Shown in pieces: positions 27,801 to 35,184 of a stretch of 64,000 nucleotides of DNA. Source of the DNA: Gemmatimonadota bacterium. GTDB taxonomy: Bacteria > Gemmatimonadota > Gemmatimonadetes > Gemmatimonadales > Gemmatimonadaceae. The first letter of the stretch is position 1; every line of letters begins with the position of its first letter. The notes below the pieces were generated by a model. That model was given only the letters and a program-made list of their open reading frames with translations, was not told the DNA's origin and made no database searches. The translations under genes were made by a program, and so were the position numbers. The stretch is from assembly GCA_016714015.1 (NCBI GenBank), contig JADJNZ010000004.1, positions 248,001 through 312,000 on the forward strand, given 5' to 3'.

Positions 27801-27865
27801 GGCGCCGCGGGCACGCAGGCCGCGGCGCAGAGGAGCGAGAGCAGGGCGAGAGGGGAGCGGGGCAT
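24839..27865 (-). CDS. Esterase-GH36-like alpha-galactosidase fusion lipoprotein
   Basis: One uninterrupted 1008-codon frame. After a lipobox (LCAAAC) and a Pro/Ala/Ser linker comes an alpha/beta-hydrolase domain at about residues 75-310 with nucleophile elbow SGFSAGHG, an HFHGAAW oxyanion region and later acidic and His positions (DGMHTSY, PDHVDQFHAM). Residues 370-1008 resemble a GH36-type glycosidase: VTGWTSWYAFFDKV, YLQIDDGYQQLP, a probable nucleophile in TYFKLDALRH and a probable acid/base Asp in RVGDDGFGYG. The protein could remove acyl groups and then galactosyl or related units from one glycan. Domain boundaries and substrate are inferred. Confidence 0.8.
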   Translation of the reverse strand: MPRSPLALLSLLCAAACVPAAPSSPAPSGSAPAPAAQNPSPMVETTRPHERLAPRPLSGATVTFDGPAGRPVSVHVPTSVTQRGASSLVIHFHGAAWLPQQAVAAHGDSAITAVVNLGAGSGAYHRPFAEPAAFDSLLAGIARAAGTPMRFSSITLSGFSAGHGAIRAILLTPRHFDRVDAILLLDGMHTSYVPEGRVLSDSGALDTTNLAAFAAFARAAVRGEKRFTIAHSEIFPGTFASTTETADWILASLGLRRTPMLRVGPRGMQQLSEVVAGGFTVRGFAGNTAPDHVDQFHAMPELLATVVERRNAGTTTVDAARAPGADPMPTTGFPAPPNAPATIVRTDSTLRLLYDGALILEARLSARGDAPDVRIALDTSDGRVTQVIKWTARGRGGRMQLLGAVHASDEGFAAEPEPAEDARAVVRHSIGPADNGRNRAVYDRQRDWLLSVDFPATTRISTDTIHRDGATDFTLTAEGGEVAIRFRPRFYQRHRGLAHYAPWTYRPWAGSVTGWTSWYAFFDKVTEADIRRTADVMSEVLKPYGFTYLQIDDGYQQLPIGVPDHWLTANAKFPSGLPALRRYITERGLEPGIWTNVSFAQRDVAEANPQWFVKDPAGRPAYGNWVGFVMDGSNPETLRQLVTPVYDSLRAMGWTYFKLDALRHLRYEGYNSFAEYYADRRMDREVVFRDVVAQVRQLVGTRNYLLACWGIRPELIGLVDGMRVGDDGFGYGAFAQYNSFNNVVWRNDPDHIELRQPDRYRATTLTSLTGSVMMITDPPEVYRTSSVEAAKRTAPVLFTRPGQLYDVDASRSSQLHLAAREVSGAGPRPFDADQRLSVPLYQVDIARPFERWTVLARTGGDDPRVALADLGLAPGTDYVAFEFWTQRALGVVRDTLRAPPLDSTYQVQAICLRPRVDHPQLLATDRHVTCGGVDLVEVTWAERTLRGTSDLVPGAAYVLHLTEPAGFGAPTVRAEGAEVVRSTRTAGGRRIELRSPGGGRVRWTARYP

Positions 27866-27923
27866 GATCGGTTAACTTACTCCGCTCCGCTCACGGCGCA
27901 TCCGCGCCCCGTGCCCGCCCGAT

Positions 27924-28271
27924 ATGTCCACGCTGCCGCCGTGCCCCGCCTGTGCTTCCGTCTACACCTACGAGTCGGGGACGCTGCTGGTCTGCCCGGA
28001 GTGCGCGCATGAGTGGGTGCCCGGCGCCTCCGCTCCCGCGGACGGCCCCGATGGGGGTCGCGTGATCCGCGATGCCGTCGGCAACGTCCTCGCCGACGGC
28101 GACAGCGTGACCGTGATCAAGGACCTGAAGGTGAAGGGGTCCTCCTCCGTCGTGAAGGTGGGGACGAAGGTCAAGAACATCCGCCTCGTCGACGGCGATC
28201 ATGACATCGATTGCCGGATCGACGGGATCGGCCCGATGAAGCTGAAGTCGGAGTTCGTGAAGAAGGCCTGA
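27924..28271 (+). CDS. yjdM: YjdM/PhnA-family zinc-ribbon protein
   Basis: A 115-residue cytosolic protein of the PhnA/YjdM family. An N-terminal zinc ribbon has paired cysteines in PPCPACAS and VCPECAHEW. The C-terminal domain reads RVIRDAVGNVLADGDSVTVI, DLKVKGSSSVVKVGTKVKNI, DIDCRIDGIGPMKLKSEFVK, nearly the family consensus. The E. coli relative sits near the phosphonate cluster but its role is not established; no phosphonate genes are seen here. It is a single-gene unit between divergent and convergent neighbours and ends five bases before the stop of the deacetylase gene. Confidence 0.92.
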   Translation: MSTLPPCPACASVYTYESGTLLVCPECAHEWVPGASAPADGPDGGRVIRDAVGNVLADGDSVTVIKDLKVKGSSSVVKVGTKVKNIRLVDGDHDIDCRIDGIGPMKLKSEFVKKA

Positions 28272-28276
28272 CGCGA

Positions 28277-29281
28277 TCAGCGCCCGGCGGGGCAGATGCT
28301 CGCGGCCCGCGCGAACTCGGCCCAGGTGATCACCTGGATGCCGTGCCAGCGGGCCATCTCCCGCAACGCGCCGCTCCGGACCAGCGCCGCATCGCGCGCG
28401 CGCCAGGCGGCGTCGTACTCGCGGTGATCGCGGAACAGGTGCCGCTCCTCGGGCGTGTCCTCGTCGAGGTGCACGAGGAGCAGTGTCACCCCGGGCCGCA
28501 TCCCCTCGAAGAGGCCGATGTAGTACGCCTCCCAGTCCGCCGGCGCGACCGACGGGTCGATGCTCATCAGGTCGGCGAGCGGGAGCTGTCCGTCGTCGAG
28601 CGCCTCGGCGAGATAGGGGAACTTGCGGAGGAACGTCTCGGGGATGGGGATGGGCAGGCAGGCGCGCTTGGCGAGGCGGCGCAACGCCGCGAAACGCTCG
28701 GCCCCGTGGTACAGCAGCGCCCCTTGATGCGAGTCGAGATGGCTCAGGCGGACTCCCGTCGCGCGCACGCGGGCGAGCTGCGCATCCAGCTCGCGCTCGA
28801 TCTCGGCCGGTCGCGCCTCGTCGGTGCCGCCGAGCCGGAGCAGCCCGGCGTCGTCGAGCAGCGAGCCCACCCGCCCGCGGGGTGCGACGGGGGCCCAGCG
28901 CATCGCGTCGGTCTCGCTCGTGATCGTGAGGTGCACGCCCAGGTCGAACGTCGTGTCCTTCGGGAGGGCGGCGACGAATGCGTCGAGGTAGGGGGTGGTC
29001 GCGATGATCGAGGACGACGAGATCTGCCGAGCGCGGAGGGCGGCGATGGTGACGCGGTCGGTCCCCGGGGAGATCGCCGCGTCGTCGGCGTGGAGGATCA
29101 CGAGTCGCGCGGTGTCGGGCAGGCCGAGGCGACGTAGGACCTCGCGCGCGGTCGGGCGCGCGGCGCGCTGGGCTCCAGCCGGTCGTGCGAGCAGCGACGC
29201 CAGCAGGATGATCACCAGTGCAGCGGCGCGCGCGTAGTGCCCCGCGCGAGCGACGCCGGTCGGGCGTGCCCTGTGGCGCAT
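28277..29281 (-). CDS. Secreted ChbG/YdjC-type carbohydrate deacetylase
   Basis: A 334-residue exported protein with an N-terminal hydrophobic signal (LVIILLASLLARPAGAQ) and a YdjC/ChbG deacetylase domain. Metal and catalytic motifs are LVILHADDAAISPGTD, LGVHLTITSETD and LSHLDSHQGALLYHG. The fold removes acetyl groups from N-acetylated oligosaccharides. Most ChbG homologues are cytosolic, so export is a useful difference. It starts 11 bases after the TPR/TIM-barrel gene stop, so both probably process the same extracellular glycan. The upstream ATG at 29377 would extend into that gene and is rejected. Confidence 0.87.
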   Translation of the reverse strand: MRHRARPTGVARAGHYARAAALVIILLASLLARPAGAQRAARPTAREVLRRLGLPDTARLVILHADDAAISPGTDRVTIAALRARQISSSSIIATTPYLDAFVAALPKDTTFDLGVHLTITSETDAMRWAPVAPRGRVGSLLDDAGLLRLGGTDEARPAEIERELDAQLARVRATGVRLSHLDSHQGALLYHGAERFAALRRLAKRACLPIPIPETFLRKFPYLAEALDDGQLPLADLMSIDPSVAPADWEAYYIGLFEGMRPGVTLLLVHLDEDTPEERHLFRDHREYDAAWRARDAALVRSGALREMARWHGIQVITWAEFARAASICPAGR

Positions 29282-29292
29282 GCCCCCGTCGC

Positions 29293-32013
29293 TCACGGCG
29301 CGGCCCACAGTCGCTGGAGGGCGTAGTACGACGGCTTGAGGTACTCGTGCCAGGTCGGCGTCTCCCAGGTCGGCCACGCCCAGGTGGTGAAGTTGGCGAG
29401 CGGCCAGTTGCCGTAGGCGTCACGCGCCGGGATCGTACCGGCGATGTCCGGTCCTGGGCGCAGCGCGACGAGTCCGAAGCGGAACCCATCCGTCGCACGG
29501 CCAACGAGCCTCGACGGCGGCGCATCGGCGCGACGACCGAGTGCCTGTTCGGGATCGCTCTCCCACGCCAGCATCCGCGACGACGGGTCGCTCACGTTGA
29601 GCAGCGCCCAAGGCAGCCGGAGCTCGATGATCCCCGCCGTCTGGTCGTACCACCAGTCGGCGAGCGAGTTGTCGCGCGCACGCGCGTAGCGGAGCCGGCC
29701 GACGTTCATGCCCTGGCCCCGCACCTGCCGTCCCTCGGCGGTGAAGCGTGGGCGGTTGGTCAGTGCGTAGAGCGTGTCGAAGACGGCATCGTAACGGCGC
29801 GTGGAGAGCAGGGGACGGCGGAAGTGCTCGCCGAAGAAGGCGCCGCTCTCCACCAGTCGATGCGGCATGTAGAGGAGGTAGTCGGGCGTCACCTTGAGCT
29901 GCGCATCGGCCGCACTGTTCAGCTCGACGAGGAACTCGAAGGCCGCGCTGCTCCGGATACCGCTCGTCGGCAGCACCACCTGTCCGAGCGACGGGTCGTG
30001 TGTGTCGATGGCGAGCTGGAACCGCACCGAGTCCCACGGGAGCCGCCGGCCGCGCCATGCCGGTGACTCGATCGCCACGTAGACGAAGCCTTCATCGTTC
30101 CCCACGCGCAGCGTCACCGTGTCGCGCCCGACGATCGCCCCCGTCCCGTAGACGCCGAGCGCACGCCACGTGCGCGCGTCACCCCCGGGCTCCGGCGAGC
30201 GGCCCGGAGCGCCGGGCCGCAACGCGAGCAGGCCGTAGTGCTCCTCGGAACTCATCATGTTCTGCCACATCCGACCGCGTTCGGCTGGGAGCTCCGTCCC
30301 CATCGCGAACCAGTTGCGCTTGAACCACTCGTCCATCCACGCGAAGACGATCGCGCCCGCGCCGCCCGCCTCGCGGATCTCCGTCGCCATCCGCGCGTTC
30401 GCCGCGCCTGCGGCCTGCTCGGTCACGCCGCCATGGTGCCAGCCCTGCGGTTGCAGGTGCGCGTTCCCGCGGCTCGTCGGCACGCCGAACTCGGCGACCA
30501 CGAACGGGATCCCGCGGTGCACGCGGCGGAGGTCCTGCAGGTAGCCGAAGAAGTTCGAGCGCCCCAGGCTCGATGCGGCACGCGAATACCCCGGGTCGTA
30601 GAGCATGAAGTCCGGGTAGTACGGATAGACGTGGTAGCTCGCGAACCACCCAGCGACGTTGCGCGGCGTCCGGCGCACGAGGGACGGATCGAGCGTGACC
30701 CCTTCCTCCTCGTGCACGTCGGGGTCGTTCGGATCACGGTCGTAGCGCAGGCCGCGGAACCGCATCTGCTGGTCGTACGACGTCTCCGTCGAGTGCGCGA
30801 TCGGGTCGGTCGTCGGCCAGTTGGTGTAGGCGATTGGCCGCTGCGCGTTGTAGGTCTCCTCCTCGTACGTGAGCAGGAGGTCGCACTGCCGCACCATCCA
30901 GACGTCGGTCGGCGTGCCCTGCCTGAGGGTGAGGTGCTGGCCCGCATAGCTGCGTGCAGCCCGCGGATCGCGATTGAACCCGATCACCGAGTACGGCTCC
31001 CACTCGCGGCCGAGGATGTAGGCGATCGTCCACGGCGAGACGTCGGCGTCGTAACGACCACTCGCGTGGCCGGGCGACCCCGGGAGCACCGCTGCGCCAT
31101 GGAGGACGTCCACGACGCGCCGGATCTCCTCGGCGAAGGCGGCGTTGAAGGCCGCGTCGTCGAAGTCGTTGCGCGGCGGCAGTTCGGTCCAGACGCCGTG
31201 CACGAGGTAGAGCGGCGTGGCGGGGTGCGCCAGATTGTGCGCCCGCAGCGCGCGATAGAACTCCGGCGGCAGGATCGTGTAGACGCGGAGCGTGTTCGCG
31301 TGCATCGCCGCGATCTGCCCGAGCCAGCGCGCGTAGAGTGCCGTGTCGGTGGGCGCTTCGGACGGGAACCGGCCGGGGAGGGCGAGCCCGAGGTTGACGC
31401 CCTTCATGAAGAAGGGGACCCAGGTCGCGCCGCGACGCAGTTCGAATCCCTCGCCCTTCACTCGGAGGGTGAGGTCCAAACTCGCCGCGCGTCGGCGCTC
31501 GAGTGGCGCGGTCCCCGGCGCCGTGCCGGCGAGCCGTTCGAGCTGCGACCGCAAGTCGGCTCGGGCGGGCGAGAGCGACGCGGCCCGCTGCCAGGCGGCG
31601 AACGCGCCGGCGGCATCGCCCATGCGCTCGGCCGCCATCGCGCGGCCTTCCCACGCGTCGGTGGAGATGCTGTCGCGGCTCGTCGCGGCGCGGAAGAGCG
31701 AGTCGGCGGTGCTCACGTCGCCTGCGCGGAATCGCGTGAAGCCGAGCCCGGTCGCGGCGTCGCTGTTGGTCGGGCAGGCGCGGAGCGCCGACCGGAAGGT
31801 CGTCTCTGCCTCCGCGATCGCGTCGCGACGGTATGCCCTCCAGGCGTCGGCCACGACCGAGTCGGTCCCGGTCGGGCAGGGGGCGGTGGTCACGACCGCC
31901 GCCCCGTCCGCTCGCGGCCGAGGTTCCTGCGCGCCCGCGGCGGCCGCGAGAACGACCATCGCGAGTCCGGCGAAGGCGCCCAGATGGAGGGCGGAGCGAT
32001 GCGTGCGCGGCAT
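29293..32013 (-). CDS. Secreted TPR plus TIM-barrel glycoside-hydrolase-like protein
   Basis: A 906-residue exported protein. Residues 1-28 are a signal peptide. About 50-170 form TPR-like helices (AEAETTFRSALRACPTNSDA, AGDVSTADSLFRAATSRD). About 190-620 look like a clan-A TIM barrel (VPFFMKGVNLGLALPGRFPS, AMHANTLRVYTILPP, AYILGREWEPYSVIG, PFVVAEFGVPTSRGN); EWEP and AEFG may hold the acid/base and nucleophile. The C-terminal part (residues 680-900) is beta-rich with VRFQLAIDTHD, reminiscent of a CBM9-like module. No family is secure. It is coupled in cis to the deacetylase downstream. Confidence 0.7.
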   Translation of the reverse strand: MPRTHRSALHLGAFAGLAMVVLAAAAGAQEPRPRADGAAVVTTAPCPTGTDSVVADAWRAYRRDAIAEAETTFRSALRACPTNSDAATGLGFTRFRAGDVSTADSLFRAATSRDSISTDAWEGRAMAAERMGDAAGAFAAWQRAASLSPARADLRSQLERLAGTAPGTAPLERRRAASLDLTLRVKGEGFELRRGATWVPFFMKGVNLGLALPGRFPSEAPTDTALYARWLGQIAAMHANTLRVYTILPPEFYRALRAHNLAHPATPLYLVHGVWTELPPRNDFDDAAFNAAFAEEIRRVVDVLHGAAVLPGSPGHASGRYDADVSPWTIAYILGREWEPYSVIGFNRDPRAARSYAGQHLTLRQGTPTDVWMVRQCDLLLTYEEETYNAQRPIAYTNWPTTDPIAHSTETSYDQQMRFRGLRYDRDPNDPDVHEEEGVTLDPSLVRRTPRNVAGWFASYHVYPYYPDFMLYDPGYSRAASSLGRSNFFGYLQDLRRVHRGIPFVVAEFGVPTSRGNAHLQPQGWHHGGVTEQAAGAANARMATEIREAGGAGAIVFAWMDEWFKRNWFAMGTELPAERGRMWQNMMSSEEHYGLLALRPGAPGRSPEPGGDARTWRALGVYGTGAIVGRDTVTLRVGNDEGFVYVAIESPAWRGRRLPWDSVRFQLAIDTHDPSLGQVVLPTSGIRSSAAFEFLVELNSAADAQLKVTPDYLLYMPHRLVESGAFFGEHFRRPLLSTRRYDAVFDTLYALTNRPRFTAEGRQVRGQGMNVGRLRYARARDNSLADWWYDQTAGIIELRLPWALLNVSDPSSRMLAWESDPEQALGRRADAPPSRLVGRATDGFRFGLVALRPGPDIAGTIPARDAYGNWPLANFTTWAWPTWETPTWHEYLKPSYYALQRLWAAP

Positions 32014-32109
32014 GCTCGAAAGGTGTACGCCTTGGCGCCGGTGGGCGACCCCACTGCCGGCCGACGTCGTCTCTTGACGCCCCGGCCCAAGGGACGCGTA
32101 CTTCCCCGG

Positions 32110-33648
32110 ATGAACGCACAAGGATTCGGCTGGCTCGACCTCTTCGTCCTCCTCGCCTACCTCGGCGGCACGACGGCCCTGGGACTCTGGGTCGGCCGGT
32201 CGCAGAAGGACGGCAAGGACTACTTCGTCGGCGACGGATCGATCCCCTGGTGGGCGGTGATGTTCTCCATCGTCGCGAGCGAGACCAGCGCGCTCACCTT
32301 CATCTCCTCGCCGGGACTGTCGTACGGCGCGGGGCCCGGGCTCGGCGACCTCGGCTTCCTGCAGGTGGTCGCGGGCTACATCGTGGGGCGCTTCGTCATC
32401 GCCTGGTTGCTGCTGCCGCGCTACTTCGGCGGCAAGCTCGTGACGGCCTATGCGCTGCTCGAGACGCGCTTCGGCACCGCCACGCGGCGCTTCACCAGCA
32501 TCGTGTTCATGGTCACGCGCGGACTCGCCGATTCGGTGCGCGTCTTCGCCACCGCCATCCCTGTCGCCCTCATCGTCGGGCCCGCCGTCGGCAACGACAA
32601 GCTCGTGATGCCCGCGGCGATCCTCCTCCTCGGCCTCCTGACCGTCATGTACACGTACAAGGGCGGCATGAAGGCGGTCGTGTGGACCGAACTCATCCAG
32701 GCGACGATCTACGTGAGCGGCGGGCTCATCGCCGTCGTCCTCATCGGACGCGCCGTCCCCGGCGGCTGGAGCGAGATCTGGGGCTCGGCCGCCGCGGCCG
32801 GCAAGACGCGCATGGTCGATACCTATCTCGGCATCGACCGGCCGCACACGATCTTCGCCGGCCTCCTCGGCGGCGCCTTCATCGCGCTCGGCTCGCACGG
32901 CACCGACCAGACGATGGTCCAGCGGATGCTCGCGTCCCGCACGTTGAAGGACGCGCAGCGCGCGATCATCGGCTCGGGCTTCGCCGTCTTCGCGCAGTTC
33001 TTCCTCTTCCTGACCATCGGGCTCGGCCTCTGGGCGTTCTACCAGGGCCGCGTCTTCCCCGCGACGGACGTGATCTTCCCCACCTTCATCATCGAGCAGA
33101 TGCCGGCCGGGTTGCTCGGGCTCATCGTCGCCGCGATCGTCGCCGCGACCATGAGCACGCACTCCGGCGCGATCAACTCGCTCGCCGCCGCGACCACGCA
33201 CGACATCTACCTGCCGCTCACCAAGCGCACGCCCGACGATCCACGCGCGCTCGTCATGGGCAAGCGCTTCGCCCTCGTCTGGGGCGTGGGGCTCACGCTC
33301 GGCGCGCTCCTGTTCAAGGCACAGGGCACGCCGGTGGTCGTGATCGCGCTCTCGATCGCGTCGTTCACGCAGGGCGGACTCGTGGGCGGGTTCCTGCTCG
33401 GGATCCTCTGGAAGCGCGCCATCCAGCGCGACGCGATCCTCGGCATGTCCGTCGCGATCGGCACGATGGCGTTCATCGTCTTCGCCAAGCAGATCGTGGC
33501 AGCCTATCCCGGGATGGCCGGGATGCTCGGCGGCGTGGCGAAGATCGCCTGGCCCTGGTACGTGCTCATCGGCACGTCGCTCACGATGGCCGTCGGGATC
33601 CTGTCGTCGTTCACGCACCCGATGCCGGCGGAGCGACCGGCGGCCTGA
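32110..33648 (+). CDS. Sodium:solute symporter (SSS family)
   Basis: A 512-residue inner-membrane protein with about 13 transmembrane helices of the LeuT-fold SSS family. Landmarks are LLAYLGGTTALGLWVGRSQ, DYFVGDGSIPWWAVMFSIVA, SETSALTFISSPGLSYGAGP, TVMYTYKGGMKAVVWTELIQ, GSHGTDQTMVQRMLASRTLK and ATMSTHSGAINSLAAATTHD, the last carrying the Na2-site serines. The branch resembles sugar or sialic-acid/pantothenate-like carriers; the substrate is not deducible. It is divergent from the TPR/TIM-barrel and deacetylase pair across 96 bases, suggesting uptake of their product. Confidence 0.9.
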   Translation: MNAQGFGWLDLFVLLAYLGGTTALGLWVGRSQKDGKDYFVGDGSIPWWAVMFSIVASETSALTFISSPGLSYGAGPGLGDLGFLQVVAGYIVGRFVIAWLLLPRYFGGKLVTAYALLETRFGTATRRFTSIVFMVTRGLADSVRVFATAIPVALIVGPAVGNDKLVMPAAILLLGLLTVMYTYKGGMKAVVWTELIQATIYVSGGLIAVVLIGRAVPGGWSEIWGSAAAAGKTRMVDTYLGIDRPHTIFAGLLGGAFIALGSHGTDQTMVQRMLASRTLKDAQRAIIGSGFAVFAQFFLFLTIGLGLWAFYQGRVFPATDVIFPTFIIEQMPAGLLGLIVAAIVAATMSTHSGAINSLAAATTHDIYLPLTKRTPDDPRALVMGKRFALVWGVGLTLGALLFKAQGTPVVVIALSIASFTQGGLVGGFLLGILWKRAIQRDAILGMSVAIGTMAFIVFAKQIVAAYPGMAGMLGGVAKIAWPWYVLIGTSLTMAVGILSSFTHPMPAERPAA

Positions 33649-33672
33649 GGACCGAGGCGCGGAGAGCCGAAC

Positions 33673-34131
33673 TCACCCGCCGCGCATCGCCCGGGTGAGC
33701 GCGCGGTCGAGCGCGTTCGCGAAGGCCTGCTTCTCCCGCGCGCCATACGCCGCGTGGCCTCCGGTGTCGACGCCGGTCGAGCGCAGCCCTTCCATGAAGT
33801 TCCGGACGGAGAGGCGCTCGCCGATGCTCTCGGCGGTGAACACCTCGCCGCGCGGATCGATCACCGCCACGCCCTTCGGCACCAGCAACGCGGCGAGCGG
33901 GATGTCCTGCGTCACCGCCACATCGCCCGCGACCGCCTGCTCGGCGATGTACCGATCGGCCGCGTCGGGCGAGCCGTCGACGCGCACGGCCGAGAGCAGG
34001 GGATATCCGGGCGGGAGCGTCAGCCGCAGGTTCGCGACGAGCACCGTCTCGAGCTTCAGCCGGTCGCAGGCGCGGTAGCAGATCTCCTTCACCACCTGCG
34101 GCGCGGCGTCGGCGTCGATCCAGAGTCTCAT
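33673..34131 (-). CDS. YaiI/YqxD family (DUF188) protein
   Basis: A 152-residue cytosolic protein of the DUF188 family. It opens RLWIDADAAPQVVKEICYRA, typical of the PIN-like active-site strand, and continues SAVRVDGSPDAADRYIAEQA, DVAVTQDIPLAALLVPKG, VIDPRGEVFTAESIGERLSV and a Lys/Arg-rich end. The fold is PIN/NYN-like, suggesting nuclease ancestry, but activity is unknown. The ATG overlaps the stop of the alpha/beta-hydrolase gene as ATGA, indicating coupling. The convergent symporter gene ends 24 bases away. Confidence 0.92.
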   Translation of the reverse strand: MRLWIDADAAPQVVKEICYRACDRLKLETVLVANLRLTLPPGYPLLSAVRVDGSPDAADRYIAEQAVAGDVAVTQDIPLAALLVPKGVAVIDPRGEVFTAESIGERLSVRNFMEGLRSTGVDTGGHAAYGAREKQAFANALDRALTRAMRGG

Positions 34132-35072
34132 CGCGCGGTCGGATCGAGGACGAACGCGCGCACGGCGCCCCACACTTCGCGCGCGTGCGTGAGCTGCGCG
34201 TTGTGGTCGCCGGCGATGCGCACCAGCCGAGCGCCGGGGATGCGCGCCTGCGCGAACTCCGCCTGCGCCATCGGGACCGTGATGTCCTTCGTGCCGGCGA
34301 GGATCAGCGTCGGCGCGGTGATGCCGTCAATGGGCCACCCGTCGGGCCGGTCGAACTGCCGCTGGTCGTTGTCGTCGCCGGCGCGACGAAGGGCGCGCGG
34401 CACGGTCGAGGCGAGCAATGCTTCGGCGGATCGCACCATCGCCGTGTCGGCGGGATCGAAGTCGGGGATGCTCGCGAACCGCGTCGAGAAACGCCAGGTG
34501 TACCAGTCGTCGAGCCCGACCGCATCCATGAGCCGCTGGCGGCGACCGACGGGATCGGGCGGCGTGCGGCTGGTGATCGCGAACACGAGGGCCAGGGCGC
34601 GCGTGCGCGAGGGGTAGAGCCGCGCGAACTGCAGGGCCGAGGGGCCGCCGCCGGAGACGCCGACGACGGCGACCTGCGGGATGCCGAGCGAGTCGAGTAG
34701 CGCGGCGAAGAGATGCGCCTGTTCCTCTGGAGTCGCGCCCGAGGAGAGCGGAGTGCGGAGGTAGCCCGGTCGCGAAGGGACGATCGAGAGCAGTCCCTCG
34801 CGGAACTCGGCGCGCGCGAGGACGGCGCGGGAGAGCTGGTCGTAGCCGCCGGGGTTGCCGTGGAGCCAGAGGACGGGCACGCCGGTGGCTTGATCGCCGA
34901 GGGTGAGGACCTCGACGGGACCCCGTGCGGTCAGGAGGAGGCGCGAGTCGCGGCTGACCGTCGCCGAGAGCGCGCGTCGCCAGCTGACGTACCGAACGAG
35001 CGGGATGGCGGCCGCCACCGCACCGACGGTCAGGGTGGCGAGCACGATGCGCGGGAGCCAGGCGAGGGACAC
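34128..35072 (-). CDS. Alpha/beta hydrolase
   Basis: A 314-residue protein with an N-terminal hydrophobic anchor or signal (IVLATLTVGAVAAAIPLV) and a classical alpha/beta-hydrolase fold. The oxyanion loop is LWLHGNPGGYDQLS, the nucleophile elbow GVSGGGPSA near residue 140, the acid probably Asp in LAGTKDITVP and the His in RIAGDHNAQL. Substrate is unknown. The GTG at 35072 is preferred; an ATG at 35120 adds 16 residues and would also be in frame. Translation is coupled to the downstream YaiI gene. It is divergent from the second symporter gene. Confidence 0.82.
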   Translation of the reverse strand: MSLAWLPRIVLATLTVGAVAAAIPLVRYVSWRRALSATVSRDSRLLLTARGPVEVLTLGDQATGVPVLWLHGNPGGYDQLSRAVLARAEFREGLLSIVPSRPGYLRTPLSSGATPEEQAHLFAALLDSLGIPQVAVVGVSGGGPSALQFARLYPSRTRALALVFAITSRTPPDPVGRRQRLMDAVGLDDWYTWRFSTRFASIPDFDPADTAMVRSAEALLASTVPRALRRAGDDNDQRQFDRPDGWPIDGITAPTLILAGTKDITVPMAQAEFAQARIPGARLVRIAGDHNAQLTHAREVWGAVRAFVLDPTAR

Positions 35073-35184
35073 GCGCGGAAGATATCGTCCGCGGCGCCCT
35101 ATGGCGCCTGCTCCCCGCATCGGCGAACTTCGGGGTCGCTGGATCGCCGTCCGACTCCCCCCGCGCCGTCCCCCCGACCGCCTC

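Noticed and set aside
32014..33618. N-terminal extension of the TPR/TIM-barrel frame to 1441 residues
   Set aside because: It runs antisense to the sodium:solute symporter; the signal peptide starts at 32013.
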